A stretch of DNA of 64,000 nucleotides from Staphylococcus sp. IVB6181 (GTDB lineage: Bacteria > Bacillota > Bacilli > Staphylococcales > Staphylococcaceae). The notes under the pieces are model-generated. The model was not told where the DNA came from. It searched no databases and saw only the letters and a list, made by a program, of their open reading frames with translations. Position 1 is the first letter of the stretch; each line of letters starts with the position of its first letter. Below are positions 50,412 through 60,943 of the stretch, piece by piece. The position numbers and the translations under genes are program-made. The stretch spans positions 1,591,822 through 1,655,821 of the forward strand of contig NZ_CP095096.1 of NCBI RefSeq assembly GCF_025561445.1. Reading direction: 5' to 3'.

Positions 50412-51425
50412 TTATTGCTGCTGTTTGTCCGAATCTTTCTTATGGTCTTTGTTATCATTTAAAAACTCTTGAATCGCTTTTTTATTCGCTGGCTTATCCA
50501 CTTCAAGTGCACTGCCGCTTTCAGCTGTTTGAATATCTTGGTATGTGCCTTTCATCGGAACCGTTAATGTTTTAACATCTTTATCACCGCGAATACCAAA
50601 GTTGACACCCGTTTGAATTAAAGCAGAGTCAGGAATATCCGTATTCAAGTAACCGCGTAAAATACCTGCAACTTTCGGCAATTTGAAAACAGCCCCTGGT
50701 TTTGTCATTTCCTGTTTTAATGCTTGAATCACTTGCTGCTGTCTTCTGACACGGCCGAAGTCCCCTTCAGCATCATGACGAAAGCGTGCATAACCTAACA
50801 GTTCTTTACCGTTTAAATTATGGTGCCCTTTCTTAAGCGATACGCCGATGAGTTCTGACATATCCTTTTCGACATCAATCGGAATACCATCAGGTGCCAG
50901 CTCATCAATCATTTTTTCAAAGCCTTTAAAATCAACTACCGCATAATACTCAGGATTAATACCATAGTTTTCGACTAATGCTTTACGCAATAACTCTGGT
51001 CCCCCTAGTGAATAAGCCGCATTGATTTTATAATCTCTGTAGCCTGGAATCTTCGCATAAGTATCACGCATCACAGACACTACTTTCATTTTCTTATGGA
51101 TGTAATCGTATTGTGCAACCATAATAGAGTCTGTTCTCGATTTACCGCCGTCTGATTTGTCTGCCCCTAATAATAAAATAGAAATTTTACTATCATTTTT
51201 GACAGGACCGTTAAATTTTTCCACTTTCATATTCGGATTGTGCTTTTTCGCGTAATTAATACCGCTTCTATATCCCGAAACCGCATATACAATCAAGATA
51301 ATAAAAATTATCAAGATGCCTAAAATCACAAAAGGCAACTTACGCATTCTTTTCTTTGTACGTTTCGGCAGAGGTTGTTCCCCGCTGCTACGTTTGTAAT
51401 TGTCATTGTTTGTTTCTTTTGTCAT
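50412..51425 (-). CDS. msrR: LytR-CpsA-Psr family protein MsrR
   Basis: LCP-family enzyme that attaches wall teichoic acid or other polymers to peptidoglycan on the outer face of the membrane. About 337 residues: basic cytoplasmic N-terminus ([10 protein letters not shown]), one transmembrane helix (about 30-52), then the LCP domain with [23 protein letters not shown] and [17 protein letters not shown]. The acidic/lysine tail is low-complexity. Start at 51425 chosen by spacing from AAGG; an ATG two codons earlier is possible. Divergent neighbour of msrA, as remembered in S. aureus. Confidence 0.9.
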   Translation of the reverse strand: MTKETNNDNYKRSSGEQPLPKRTKKRMRKLPFVILGILIIFIILIVYAVSGYRSGINYAKKHNPNMKVEKFNGPVKNDSKISILLLGADKSDGGKSRTDSIMVAQYDYIHKKMKVVSVMRDTYAKIPGYRDYKINAAYSLGGPELLRKALVENYGINPEYYAVVDFKGFEKMIDELAPDGIPIDVEKDMSELIGVSLKKGHHNLNGKELLGYARFRHDAEGDFGRVRRQQQVIQALKQEMTKPGAVFKLPKVAGILRGYLNTDIPDSALIQTGVNFGIRGDKDVKTLTVPMKGTYQDIQTAESGSALEVDKPANKKAIQEFLNDNKDHKKDSDKQQQ

Positions 51426-51566
51426 TTTCATCAACCTTATATCTTCAAAATTAACAGCCTATGTAATATAATTAATACATACTAAAGTTATATAATTTCC
51501 TTTTAAAAATCAAGTATTTACCTAGCAAATGGTACTAAGGTCCCAGAAATAGAAAGGATAGATTGC

Positions 51567-52082
51567 ATGAATATCAATACAGCTTATTTTGCCGGAGGGT
51601 GTTTTTGGTGTATGGTCAAACCCTTTGATACGTTTGACGGCATTGAAACAGTCACGTCAGGTTACATGGGAGGCAATGTTGACCATCCTACGTACGAACA
51701 AGTCAAAAGCGGAACTACCGGTCATTTAGAAACTGTTAAAATAGAATACGACGTCGCACTGATGTCTTATCATAAATTATTAGAAATCTTCTTTTCCGTG
51801 ATTGATCCGACAGACGCTGAAGGACAATATCAAGATCGCGGTTCGCAATACCGTACAGCTATATTCTATACCAATGAAGACCAGCGTGAAACCGCAAATC
51901 AATATATTGAATCATTAAAATCAACAATTGATAAAGATAAAGCGGTCGCAACAAAAGTCCTGCTGGTAATGCCGTTTTATGAAGCAGAAGCATATCACCA
52001 AGACTTTTATAAAAAGAACCCAGAACGTTATGCAGAAGAAGCTGCACAGCGTGAAGCAATTAAACGTCAAAGAGAACAATAA
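51567..52082 (+). CDS. msrA: Peptide methionine sulfoxide reductase MsrA
   Basis: Reduces methionine-S-sulfoxide in proteins. 171 residues; catalytic Cys 12 in GGCFWC, then GYMGG and [10 protein letters not shown]. No msrB follows, so this is a stand-alone paralogue. AAAGGATAG precedes the ATG. Confidence 0.95.
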   Translation: MNINTAYFAGGCFWCMVKPFDTFDGIETVTSGYMGGNVDHPTYEQVKSGTTGHLETVKIEYDVALMSYHKLLEIFFSVIDPTDAEGQYQDRGSQYRTAIFYTNEDQRETANQYIESLKSTIDKDKAVATKVLLVMPFYEAEAYHQDFYKKNPERYAEEAAQREAIKRQREQ

Positions 52083-52100
52083 CAGATTGTATGTATCATA

Positions 52101-52153
52101 AAAACAATGCGCAAGCTATGCATCCTTAGGATGTGCTCGCGCATTGTTTTTTT
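52101..52153. terminator. Terminator between msrA and metA (convergent)
   Basis: AAAACAATGCGC / GCGCATTGTTTTTTT with A-run and T-run on opposite sides. Confidence 0.88.
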
Positions 52154-52177
52154 ATTTATTCAGCTTGCAAAGACAAG

Positions 52178-53080
52178 TTACTTATCAAGAATATCCGCTT
52201 CTTTTTCCTTCACTGGAAAACGGCACTGTTCCATCATATCCGTCCAGTTTTGAAAGAGCTGCTGACCATAAGGAATCCAATGTGCAGGAAGCGGTTCTAA
52301 TGAATCTCCTCTGAAATAGTTTTTAGGTTTTGCGGCAGAAGCTGCATTCTTCTCACTATCTCGTATAAACTCATTTAACAACGTATTGCTTTCATATTCA
52401 AAATGGCCGCCGATATACAAATCCGATTGGTCTTTATTTGAAATGAAATCAACACCCGTATACGGACTGTAAGTAATAACATCTAAGTCCGCTTCTTCCA
52501 TCAATTCAGCAGGATCCATATAAGAACTCCTAGATTGCGGAATAATATACTCTGGAATTTCAAACAACGCAGGATGCGCCTGTAAGATTTGATAACGATA
52601 AATCCCAGTCAGTTTTTCATTAAACATCCGTTTATGAATGCCGTAACGGTAGTTCAACGCAAACTGTGCGCCCCAGCATATAAATAAACGCTGTTTGACA
52701 TGGGTATTCGACCAATCGTAAATCTCTTTGAGTTCCTCTATATAATCTACAGCAGAAAAATCAAGATGTTCTACAGGTGCACCTGTCATTATAAAACCAT
52801 CATAATAATTATCTTTAATCTCATCAAATTCCTTATAATACTGCTCAGCATGTCGATTCGAAGAAGATTTAGGTTGATGAGTAACCGGATAGATAAAGTC
52901 GACATTAATGTCGTGACACGTCTGCCCAAGCAATCTTAACAACTGTCTTTCAGCATCTTGTTTCATAGGCATAAGGTTAACAATCAATAAATTCAAACCA
53001 TTAGTTATCCGTTTATCTTCAAAATCGATGTGTTCCTGCTTTAATACAGGCAGAATAGGAATTCCATCAGTAAAGAGCAT
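52178..53080 (-). CDS. metA: Homoserine O-acetyltransferase (MetA family)
   Basis: Activates homoserine for methionine synthesis. 300 residues; nucleophile Cys in FICWGAQ, catalytic HFEYE, and NLMP near the N-terminus. Although the family is often named homoserine O-succinyltransferase, the residue after TGAPV is Glu (TGAPVE), the position where E. coli has Gly; Glu is reported to favour acetyl-CoA, which agrees with the O-acetylhomoserine-using MetY next door. Starts two bases after the metY stop (TAAG-ATG) without its own clear ribosome binding site. A stop codon four codons upstream excludes a longer frame. Confidence 0.9.
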   Translation of the reverse strand: MLFTDGIPILPVLKQEHIDFEDKRITNGLNLLIVNLMPMKQDAERQLLRLLGQTCHDINVDFIYPVTHQPKSSSNRHAEQYYKEFDEIKDNYYDGFIMTGAPVEHLDFSAVDYIEELKEIYDWSNTHVKQRLFICWGAQFALNYRYGIHKRMFNEKLTGIYRYQILQAHPALFEIPEYIIPQSRSSYMDPAELMEEADLDVITYSPYTGVDFISNKDQSDLYIGGHFEYESNTLLNEFIRDSEKNAASAAKPKNYFRGDSLEPLPAHWIPYGQQLFQNWTDMMEQCRFPVKEKEADILDK

Positions 53081-53081
53081 C

Positions 53082-54362
53082 TTAAATCGCGTCTAATCCT
53101 TTTTCTAAGTCATTGATGATGTCATCAATATGTTCAAGTCCAATAGATACACGGATAGTTTCAGGTGTAATACCTGCTTTTAATTGATCCTCTTCATTTA
53201 ATTGCGCATGTGTTGTTGAAGCTGGGTGAATGACTAATGATTTCGCATCCCCAACGTTCGCAAGTAAAGAGAATAATTCTAATGATTCGATAAATTTAAT
53301 ACCTGCTTCATAGCCGCCTTTAACGCCGAATGTAAAGATTGAGCTTGCGCCTTTTGGAAGGTATTTTTGTTTTAAGTCGTAATATTCGCTTGAAGGCAAG
53401 CCTGCATATTTAACCCATTCTACTTTTTCGTGGCCTTCTAAGAATTTCGCTACTTTTTCTGCGTTTTCAACATGACGTTCTACTCTTAATGATAATGTTT
53501 CTAAACCTTGCAATAATAAGAAAGCATTAAACGGAGATAACGCTGCACCTGTATCGCGAAGTAAAGTTGTTCTGATTTTGAAAGCTAATGCAGCTGGGCC
53601 GAAAGCTTCAGTGAATACTAAATCATGGTAAGAAGGATCAGGCTCAGTTAAACCAGGGAATTTGTCATTTTGTGTCCAGTCGAAGTTACCGCCGTCTACA
53701 ACGACACCGCCCATAGAAGTACCATGACCGCCGATAAATTTAGTTGCAGAATGCACCACAATGTTTGCACCGTATTTAATCGGATTGATTAAGTATGGAG
53801 AAGCGAATGTGTTATCTACGATTAATGGAATACCTGCTTCATGTGCAATATCAGCTAATTTTTCAATGTCTTCAACGTTACCTTCAGGGTTCCCTACAGT
53901 TTCAATGTATAACGCTTTTGTATTATCTTTGATTGCGTTTTTCACTTCATCAAAGTTTTTGCTGTCAACGATAGAAACATCGATACCGAATTTAGGTAAA
54001 GTATGTGCAAATAATGTATGTGTACCGCCGTATAAAGTAGAGCTTGCTACGATGTGGTCGCCAGCATCTGCTACAGTTTGAATTGCATAAGTAATCGCAG
54101 CCATACCTGATGCTACCGCAATCCCTGCAACCCCGCCTTCAAGTTCAGCAACACGTGTTTCAAATACTGCTACAGTAGGGTTAGTTAAACGAGAATAGAT
54201 ATTACCAAGTTCTTTTAAACCAAATAAGTTAGCTGCGTGTTGTGTATCGTCAAATGTAAATGAAGTCGTTTGATAAATCGGTACCGCTCTCGAATGCGAA
54301 GATTGATCTACCTCTTGTCCTGCGTGTAATTGCAACGTTTCGAATTTAAAATCATTTGTCAT
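53082..54362 (-). CDS. metY: O-acetylhomoserine sulfhydrylase
   Basis: PLP enzyme making homocysteine from O-acetylhomoserine and sulfide. 426 residues of the Cys/Met metabolism family; PLP lysine in HSATKFIGGHG, and YSRLTNPTVAVFE near the N-terminus. The length (about 425 rather than 380) separates it from cystathionine synthases. The ATG at 54362 follows AGGAGG with good spacing. First gene under the SAM riboswitch. Confidence 0.94.
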   Translation of the reverse strand: MTNDFKFETLQLHAGQEVDQSSHSRAVPIYQTTSFTFDDTQHAANLFGLKELGNIYSRLTNPTVAVFETRVAELEGGVAGIAVASGMAAITYAIQTVADAGDHIVASSTLYGGTHTLFAHTLPKFGIDVSIVDSKNFDEVKNAIKDNTKALYIETVGNPEGNVEDIEKLADIAHEAGIPLIVDNTFASPYLINPIKYGANIVVHSATKFIGGHGTSMGGVVVDGGNFDWTQNDKFPGLTEPDPSYHDLVFTEAFGPAALAFKIRTTLLRDTGAALSPFNAFLLLQGLETLSLRVERHVENAEKVAKFLEGHEKVEWVKYAGLPSSEYYDLKQKYLPKGASSIFTFGVKGGYEAGIKFIESLELFSLLANVGDAKSLVIHPASTTHAQLNEEDQLKAGITPETIRVSIGLEHIDDIINDLEKGLDAI

Positions 54363-54392
54363 GTTCATTTCCTCCTTGAATATATAAAAAAT

Positions 54393-54518
54393 GAGCCTAC
54401 CTGAAAAAGATAGACTCGCTGGGCTTATCTTTCAGGTCTTCACCTGCTGGAATTAGCACCTAACTTAAATAGGTTGCCTGGTATCGTTGGGCCAGTCCCT
54501 CCACCATTCTGGATAAGT
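54393..54518 (-). promoter_or_regulatory. SAM-I riboswitch (S box) of metY-metA
   Basis: Minus strand shows the S-box core: CTTATCCAGAATGGTGGAGG, GGACTGGCCCAACGATACCA, GGCAACC and GGTGCTAATTCCAGCAGG, followed by a terminator hairpin ACCTGAAAGATA / TATCTTTTTCAGGT and ATTTTTTATA. S-adenosylmethionine should turn the operon off. Confidence 0.95.
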
Positions 54519-54635
54519 TTTATTAATTTATTCAGTAGTATAGAACTAATACAGCGTAATGTCAATAGACTATTCTTATTTTTCTGAATTTTGGCTTTAG
54601 AAATAATATTTCGTCAACAAAATTTACATGCATGT

Positions 54636-54671
54636 AAAAAAGCTGAGACAACGAATACGCTGCCTCAGCCT
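54636..54671 (-). terminator. Terminator of mprF
   Basis: GGCTGAGGCAG / TTGTCTCAGCTTTTTT on the minus strand. The span 54519-54635 between it and the riboswitch should hold the metY promoter; I see no gene. Confidence 0.8.
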
Positions 54672-54688
54672 TGAATACAGTTATACAA

Positions 54689-57214
54689 TTAATGTTTGGA
54701 GCGAATTACCCATAAAACTTTGTACATTCCTTGCCATAACGAACTATGACGCGAATATACTAAAAAGCGCGGTTCCCAATTCGGTTTGAATTTCTCTTTA
54801 TATCTTCTTAAACCGCTGAAACGATACAATGTATTAAAGTTATCAAATACTTTTCCTGCTAAACGTTCATTCCAATACGAGTATTCATTTTGACCCACAT
54901 TAGATAAAGTCGCCATACCCATATTAAAAGCTTGATACCCCTGTTCCTTGCTCCACAGTAGCATATGCAGATATAACGCATCCATCAGCGGTAAATCTAC
55001 TTCCGGCAGCCAGCGGATCAAATCGACAGAAATAGCTTCATCATTATGAATCGGCATTAAGCTGCAAAAAGCAATAATTCGACCGTCCGCCTCTCTTAAA
55101 ATACCGACGGGTGCCTTCTCTAAATAATCATGTGTAAAACGCCCGACTGAAAAATGCATTTCATTTTTGCCGTCCAGCCACGCATCACTGACTTGTTCTA
55201 ACGCTTTCAGCAAATCTTGATTAAACGGCGGTTCGATAATTTCAAAACTGATGTTTTGTTCTTCGACTTTATTTAACGTAGCACGAAAACCTCTGCGTTT
55301 TTTGCCTGAAGTTGTAAACGTGCTTAAATCGATGACCGCTTCTTCCCCAAGCTTAAAGAACTGGTTCCCGAAATCATGATACAGCGGCATATAACGGTCT
55401 GTAGCTTGATAGAAAATAATTTCATACCCAACGTATCGGGCGTAATGATACAACGCTTCTAACAAGGCGTTAAAGCGGTTTTTATTACCAATCGGATCAC
55501 CTAGCACAACTAAGCAATTGGCTTTCAGACGATACATAATAAAAGCCTCTTCTGATTCATCCATAAACACTTGTTTATCTCCGCTATGCAGCAAATGACT
55601 TAAATAGTTGCCGCCGTATTGTTCGATAATCGCTTCGCATTGTGCAATATCATTATCAGGTTTCACTTTTTTATATGCTTGTTCAAACAGCCATACGATA
55701 AATGTCACAATAACAATCACTGCTAAAATCGTCAGCCATAAATAATAGCGCAGCATCGAGTTGTCGACCTCAATGCGGTACGCATCGACTGCTTCTAATA
55801 CAAAAGCAATGACAAAATGATTCAACGTTAACATCACAACCGAAATAATCAGCATTGACATCAAGTGGCGCAAACGAATCGGACGTTTGAGCACTTGTGC
55901 TTTTAAGAACGCATAAACCAATAAACCAAAGACAATGATCAGCCATGTAATTAATAAAAACGACGTATTGGTATAAACCGTAATCATAAAAATTAAAATA
56001 ACAGAAATCATCGCAAATAAAATCGCACGTCGGCTTTGTTTGAAAATACCGCGTACATTCAGCATTAAAATCAAACATGCACTAGTATGAATCGTTACCA
56101 CAATATAATAAAACATGTGATTCGGGTCATAGAGTCCGTCATAAATGATACTGACATTGTTTAATAAGAACATCATACTTGTAAACATAACGAGTACTGC
56201 TAAAGACAATGACGGAATCTTTTGCGTGATCATCTTTTGATAAGAAAACAAGAACGATGTCACTTCTTTTGCAGGGGTATAATATTTCGATTGTTCAAGG
56301 TAGCGTTTGGCTGAAGTCCCGAATTCAAACATTGATAAAATCAACGCAATGACAACCGGTACAATATAATAAGCGAAACGATACAGCATCAAGGCTAAAA
56401 CAATCTTTTCTTCCGGCAGATTCAAATGTTTCAAACCGACTAATATCACGACATCAAATGCACCAAAGCCCCCAGGAATGAAACTGATCAAACCCGCAAT
56501 TGCTGCAATAATAAAGATGCCGACAAATGAAGTGAATTCCACATTCAAATCAACGATACGCAATGCAAAATACAAAACCATACTCGCAGCAAGCCATTCA
56601 ATACTTGAAACAATCGTCAAATAGACACCTGTAAAACGATGTGATTGCTGTACTGGCTTTTTAATCGTCACAAATACAAACACAGGCAAGAAGCACGCCA
56701 CAACATATAACAAGACATGTACCACCGGATAGTCATCCAGCAAATGCTTGGCATTAAAGACATGTGTCACAACTAAAATAGATAATAAACTTAAGCCTGT
56801 CAGCATCGACAGCAGCACTAATGAAATATAGTGCAGCAAAGTCTTAGTGTCTTTTGTGTATTGTTTATATACCGATACACGCACACCCGCACCGATAAAT
56901 CCTCCGAACCCGATAATCGAATTCAAAGCATTGATAATATAGCTGACACGCATGACTTTCATCATCGGCATTTTCAGTTTTAATGTACGTACCATTACCA
57001 CATCATAAAAACTCAACAGTAAAATGGATAGTCCGCCAACCACAAGCAAGCTTGTCAGTTCCACGCGGTTTAATTTTTCAAAGAGCATAAACAATTTCTT
57101 AAAGTTAATAGTTGAGAGTTCTCGATATAACGTCATCACAACTATGATAAAAAGCACTGCCGCAAACACTGCTTTAGCACCTGTGATTAATCTGCTTTTC
57201 ATTCTTTTCGACAT
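54689..57214 (-). CDS. mprF: Phosphatidylglycerol lysyltransferase MprF
   Basis: Makes lysyl-phosphatidylglycerol from lysyl-tRNA and flips it outward, lowering the negative charge of the membrane and protecting from cationic peptides. 841 residues, the length known in S. aureus. N-terminal two-thirds hold many transmembrane helices (flippase; [15 protein letters not shown] is the conserved early block), the last 300 residues the cytosolic synthase ([30 protein letters not shown]). Confidence 0.95.
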   Translation of the reverse strand: MSKRMKSRLITGAKAVFAAVLFIIVVMTLYRELSTINFKKLFMLFEKLNRVELTSLLVVGGLSILLLSFYDVVMVRTLKLKMPMMKVMRVSYIINALNSIIGFGGFIGAGVRVSVYKQYTKDTKTLLHYISLVLLSMLTGLSLLSILVVTHVFNAKHLLDDYPVVHVLLYVVACFLPVFVFVTIKKPVQQSHRFTGVYLTIVSSIEWLAASMVLYFALRIVDLNVEFTSFVGIFIIAAIAGLISFIPGGFGAFDVVILVGLKHLNLPEEKIVLALMLYRFAYYIVPVVIALILSMFEFGTSAKRYLEQSKYYTPAKEVTSFLFSYQKMITQKIPSLSLAVLVMFTSMMFLLNNVSIIYDGLYDPNHMFYYIVVTIHTSACLILMLNVRGIFKQSRRAILFAMISVILIFMITVYTNTSFLLITWLIIVFGLLVYAFLKAQVLKRPIRLRHLMSMLIISVVMLTLNHFVIAFVLEAVDAYRIEVDNSMLRYYLWLTILAVIVIVTFIVWLFEQAYKKVKPDNDIAQCEAIIEQYGGNYLSHLLHSGDKQVFMDESEEAFIMYRLKANCLVVLGDPIGNKNRFNALLEALYHYARYVGYEIIFYQATDRYMPLYHDFGNQFFKLGEEAVIDLSTFTTSGKKRRGFRATLNKVEEQNISFEIIEPPFNQDLLKALEQVSDAWLDGKNEMHFSVGRFTHDYLEKAPVGILREADGRIIAFCSLMPIHNDEAISVDLIRWLPEVDLPLMDALYLHMLLWSKEQGYQAFNMGMATLSNVGQNEYSYWNERLAGKVFDNFNTLYRFSGLRRYKEKFKPNWEPRFLVYSRHSSLWQGMYKVLWVIRSKH

Positions 57215-57310
57215 ATTTCCACTCGATTCTATTTATTCTGATAGCACAATCAGTCATGAAATCTTTTATAATATATGTAAATATTACCACATATCCTTGT
57301 GCATGTGACA

Positions 57311-57350
57311 AAAAATTAAGGCATCACACCTAACAAAAGTGTCATGCCTT
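57311..57350 (-). terminator. Terminator after the AI-2E-family gene
   Basis: AAGGCATGACAC / GTGTGATGCCTTAATTTTT on the minus strand. Confidence 0.85.
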
Positions 57351-57360
57351 AACCTTGTAC

Positions 57361-58587
57361 TTATTTGATTTCATTGTTCGGATTATCTGCCCATTCTTCG
57401 TCTGCCACTTCATACGGACCGGAATCTTGACCGTAGTAGCGGTTGTATCTGCGTTTGTACATTCCGAATAAATGCATAACCAATACTTTGATAACTGCAT
57501 AACCCGGAATGGCTAAGATAACCCCTACAATACCTAAAAGATTACCTGCACATAACAACACGAAGATAATGGTTAATGGGTGGATTTTCAATGTTTTACC
57601 CATAACGTTCGGAGAGATAAAGTGTCCTTCGATAAATTGCACTGCTGTCCATACGACAATCAGTTTGATCAGCATAATCGGCGATGTAATCAATGCCATA
57701 ATAATAGCAGGAGAAATCGCAATCGTAGGTCCTAAATACGGTACGACACTCGTTACAGCTGCAATACATGCTAAGACTAAACTGTAATCCAAACCGATAA
57801 TCGAGTAGCCGATAAAGAGCAAGACCCCGATACAAAATGATACAATCATTTGTCCTTGGATATAAGAACCAACTTGCATGCTCATACTTTCAATGATTTC
57901 ATGAAAATCTTTACGGTATTTCGGCGGAATTGCTTTTGTCGCATTTTCTTTGAAACGGTGGCCGTCTTTTAAGAAGAAGAATAACACGAATGGTGTTGTA
58001 ACGATAACGACACCGATGTTGACAACCGTATCAATAATCGACATAATTTTCGTTCCGAAATCATCAAAGAAACTTGAAACCATACCCGGTACTTTTTTCG
58101 CAATTTTATCTAATTGATCTTGTATCTGCGTATAGAAGTTCGAAACGCCAGGCAAGTTAGACCAGCTTGAAACTTGCGTAACCAGCTCATTGAACTTATC
58201 TGTATATCTTGGGAAGTTGTGCGCAAAGCTTTTGATTTGGTCGCTGATGACCGGAATCAATAAATTCACGACTAACGTAATGACTGCAGCCACCAAACAA
58301 AACAGAATAATAATCCCCCAAAGTCTTGGGATGTTATAACGTTCCATAAATCGAATAACAGGATCTAATAAGTAAAACAAAATCAATCCTAAAATGACAG
58401 GTGCTGCAATTGTGTTGAAGATAATTATAAAAGGCTGGAATATGTATGAGACCTTATCAAAAATAAAAATTGCCACACCAATCAATATCAGCATGATTAG
58501 GCCAAATAACAGATTCTTGCCTCCCATAAATTTCATAAACCTTGTTTCGCTTAATGAAAAGCGATGGGGTTTATCGTTATTTGCCAT
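57361..58587 (-). CDS. AI-2E family transporter (UPF0118)
   Basis: Membrane protein of 408 residues with about seven helices and a central soluble loop (about 130-200), the layout of the AI-2E/PerM family. Members export varied substrates (autoinducer-2, sodium); none can be chosen here. ATG at 58587 preferred over TTG/GTG four codons earlier because GGTGA is well placed. The C-terminal 35 residues are acidic with many tyrosines. Confidence 0.85.
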   Translation of the reverse strand: MANNDKPHRFSLSETRFMKFMGGKNLLFGLIMLILIGVAIFIFDKVSYIFQPFIIIFNTIAAPVILGLILFYLLDPVIRFMERYNIPRLWGIIILFCLVAAVITLVVNLLIPVISDQIKSFAHNFPRYTDKFNELVTQVSSWSNLPGVSNFYTQIQDQLDKIAKKVPGMVSSFFDDFGTKIMSIIDTVVNIGVVIVTTPFVLFFFLKDGHRFKENATKAIPPKYRKDFHEIIESMSMQVGSYIQGQMIVSFCIGVLLFIGYSIIGLDYSLVLACIAAVTSVVPYLGPTIAISPAIIMALITSPIMLIKLIVVWTAVQFIEGHFISPNVMGKTLKIHPLTIIFVLLCAGNLLGIVGVILAIPGYAVIKVLVMHLFGMYKRRYNRYYGQDSGPYEVADEEWADNPNNEIK

Positions 58588-58699
58588 ATAATTCACCAAT
58601 CCTTGTAGTTAATTAACCATATTTTATCGCTATTTACTAAAAAAAGATACTTTTTATTGCAGCATTGCTTCAATGTAACTCAATACCCAAAGCAAGCTA

Positions 58700-58741
58700 A
58701 AAAGAAACTGATAAACATAGAATTTATGATTTATCAGTTTC
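58700..58741 (-). terminator. Terminator after glcB
   Basis: GAAACTGATAAA / TTTATCAGTTTC; T5 tail on the minus strand. Confidence 0.88.
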
Positions 58742-58750
58742 AAAATACAA

Positions 58751-60825
58751 TTATGATTTAATTTCTGCAACAGCAGTGCCGTGTTCTACTTGACCAAGAT
58801 GCAAGACTTTAATATTTTGCTGATTCAGATTTGTCGCAATGATAGGTGTGATTGTGCTTTTTGCGTTGGCTTTAATATAATCTAAATCTACTTTCATTAA
58901 AGGTTGGCCCAGTACGATTTTATCGTTTTGGTTCACTAAAATTTCAAAGCCTTTGCCTTCTAATTTCACAGTATCAATACCAAAGTGAATCAATAACTCG
59001 ATACCGTCTTTTGATTCTAATCCGATTGCATGTTTTGTCGGAAAGACCATTTTAACTTCACCGTCAAACGGCGCAAAGACTTCACCGGATTCAGGTAAAA
59101 TCGCAATACCGTCACCCATCATTTTATCCGCAAACACTTTATCCGGAACTTCCGATAATTCCAATACTTTACCGGTCATCGGCGCATACACTAAAGCACC
59201 GCTGTTTGCTGAAACAGCTTTTGCTGCTTGATTTTCATCTTCTGTTGCAGCTGCTGGTTTCGGTGCGGTTACATTACCTTCCATAATCTGTTTCATTTCG
59301 TGTTTGATTTGATCAGATTTAGGTCCGAAGATTGCCTGCATATTATTGCCGACTTCAAGTACACCGGATGCACCGAGTTTTTTCAGTTCTGCAACATCCA
59401 CCTCTGCTTTGTCATTAACTTCTACACGTAAACGCGTAATACAAGCATCTAAATGTTTGATATTGGCTTTGCCGCCCATCGCTTCTAACACTTTAAACGG
59501 CAATTCGCTGACAGAAACATTTTCTGTTTCCACTTCTTCTTCACGCCCTGGTGTTTTTAAATTTATTTTCTTAATTAAGAATGTGAATAAGAAGTAATAA
59601 ACTACTGCATAACAAAGGCCTACCGGAATAACAAGCAATGCATTCGAACGATCCCATGAGAGTAGTCCGTATAAGATATAATCAATGAATCCTCCAGAGA
59701 ATGTCATACCGATTTTAACACCTAGCAAATGCATAATTAAGAACGATGAACCTGCTAAAATAACATGTGCTACATATAAAATCGGAGCAACAAATAAGAA
59801 TGAGAATTCTAATGGTTCTGTAATACCAGTTAAGAATGCTGTCAAACCTGCTGATAACATAAGTCCGCCGACAACTTTCTTGCGGCTTGGTTTTGCTTGG
59901 CGGTAAATTGCAAATGCAGCAGCCGGCAATCCGAACATCATGAACGGATATTTACCTGTAGTAAAGGCACCTGCAGTAAAATGCACGCCATCTTGATATT
60001 GCGCCATCCAAATACGTTGGTCTCCGCGAATCAAATTGCCCGCTTCATTCGTATAATGTCCGAACTCAAACCAAAACGGTGCATAGAAAATATGATGCAG
60101 CCCAAATGGAATCAATGAGCGTTCAATAATACCGAAGATAAATGTCGTTAATGCTAAGTTCTTGCCTAATAAGAAATTCGATAAAGCATTCAAACCGTCT
60201 TGAACCGGCGGCCAAACAAAGCTTAATACAATCCCTGTTACAATTGCGACGAGCGAAGTAATAATCGGTACGAAACGCTTCCCAGCAAAGAATCCTAAAA
60301 ATTGAGGAAGCTGAATATTGTAGAAGCGGTTATAACACCATGCAGCAAGTGCACCGATAATAATCCCGCCGAATACACCCGTTTGCAATGTCGGAATACC
60401 TAAAATCAAAGCATGGGCAGGATCTTTAGCTGATTGGCCTAATGTTTTTGCCCCTTCAGCATATGAATAAATATCGTCAATTGTGACTCCCACAACTTTA
60501 CCCATCGTAGCATTCATAATTAAATAACCGACTAATGCCGCAATACCTGCCACACCATCGCCGCCTGCTAAACCAAGTGCTGTCCCCATCGCAAAGAGCA
60601 GCGGCAAGTTATCAAAAATGACTTGTCCTGAGACTTCCATGATTTGACTGATTAATTGAATATAATGGCTCCCCATCCATGGTGCATAATGCAGGATTTG
60701 TTCATTATGCATCGCATTACCGAATGCGAGCAAAATCCCGGCTGCAGGTAAATTGCGACCGGCAGCATTAAGGCTTTGCCTATACGCTGCAATTGTCCGA
60801 AAAACTTTTTGAATAATTGTTTCAT
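58751..60825 (-). pseudogene. glcB: glcB, glucose-type PTS EIICBA, frameshifted
   Basis: PTS permease homologous to GlcA over its full length: EIIC membrane domain, EIIB with [12 protein letters not shown] (phosphorylated Cys), EIIA with [14 protein letters not shown] (phosphorylated His). The true start is the ATG at 60825 behind AAGGAGGTC, giving [20 protein letters not shown] and then PVAI; the frame is lost at 60750-60752, where the minus strand reads GCAATTTACCTGCAGCC and the protein needs GCAATTTTACC. After the missing base it continues as [14 protein letters not shown] to the normal end. Restoring one base gives 691 residues. Either a recent inactivating deletion or a sequencing/assembly error. 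S. carnosus GlcB is reported to handle glucose and glucosides. Confidence 0.88.
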
Positions 60826-60842
60826 GATGACCTCCTTGATGT

Positions 60843-60892
60843 AAAAAAAGCGCGAACAAGCAACAGTTTCCTGCTTCCTTGTTCACGCTTAT
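60843..60892 (-). terminator. Hairpin between glcA and glcB
   Basis: AGCGTGAACAAG / CTTGTTCGCGCT with a T7 tail, just ahead of the glcB ribosome binding site. It could be the terminator of glcA or an antitermination-controlled attenuator for glcB. Confidence 0.8.
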
Positions 60893-60943
60893 AACTATAA
60901 CGCTATGTTATTTTTCTCTTGGATGCTGGTTCGTTGATGTCTA

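Noticed and set aside
60826-60886. Upstream extension of the glcB frame (MNKEAGNCC...)
   Set aside because: It covers the terminator hairpin and is open only by chance; the real N-terminus is in the other frame from the ATG at 60825.
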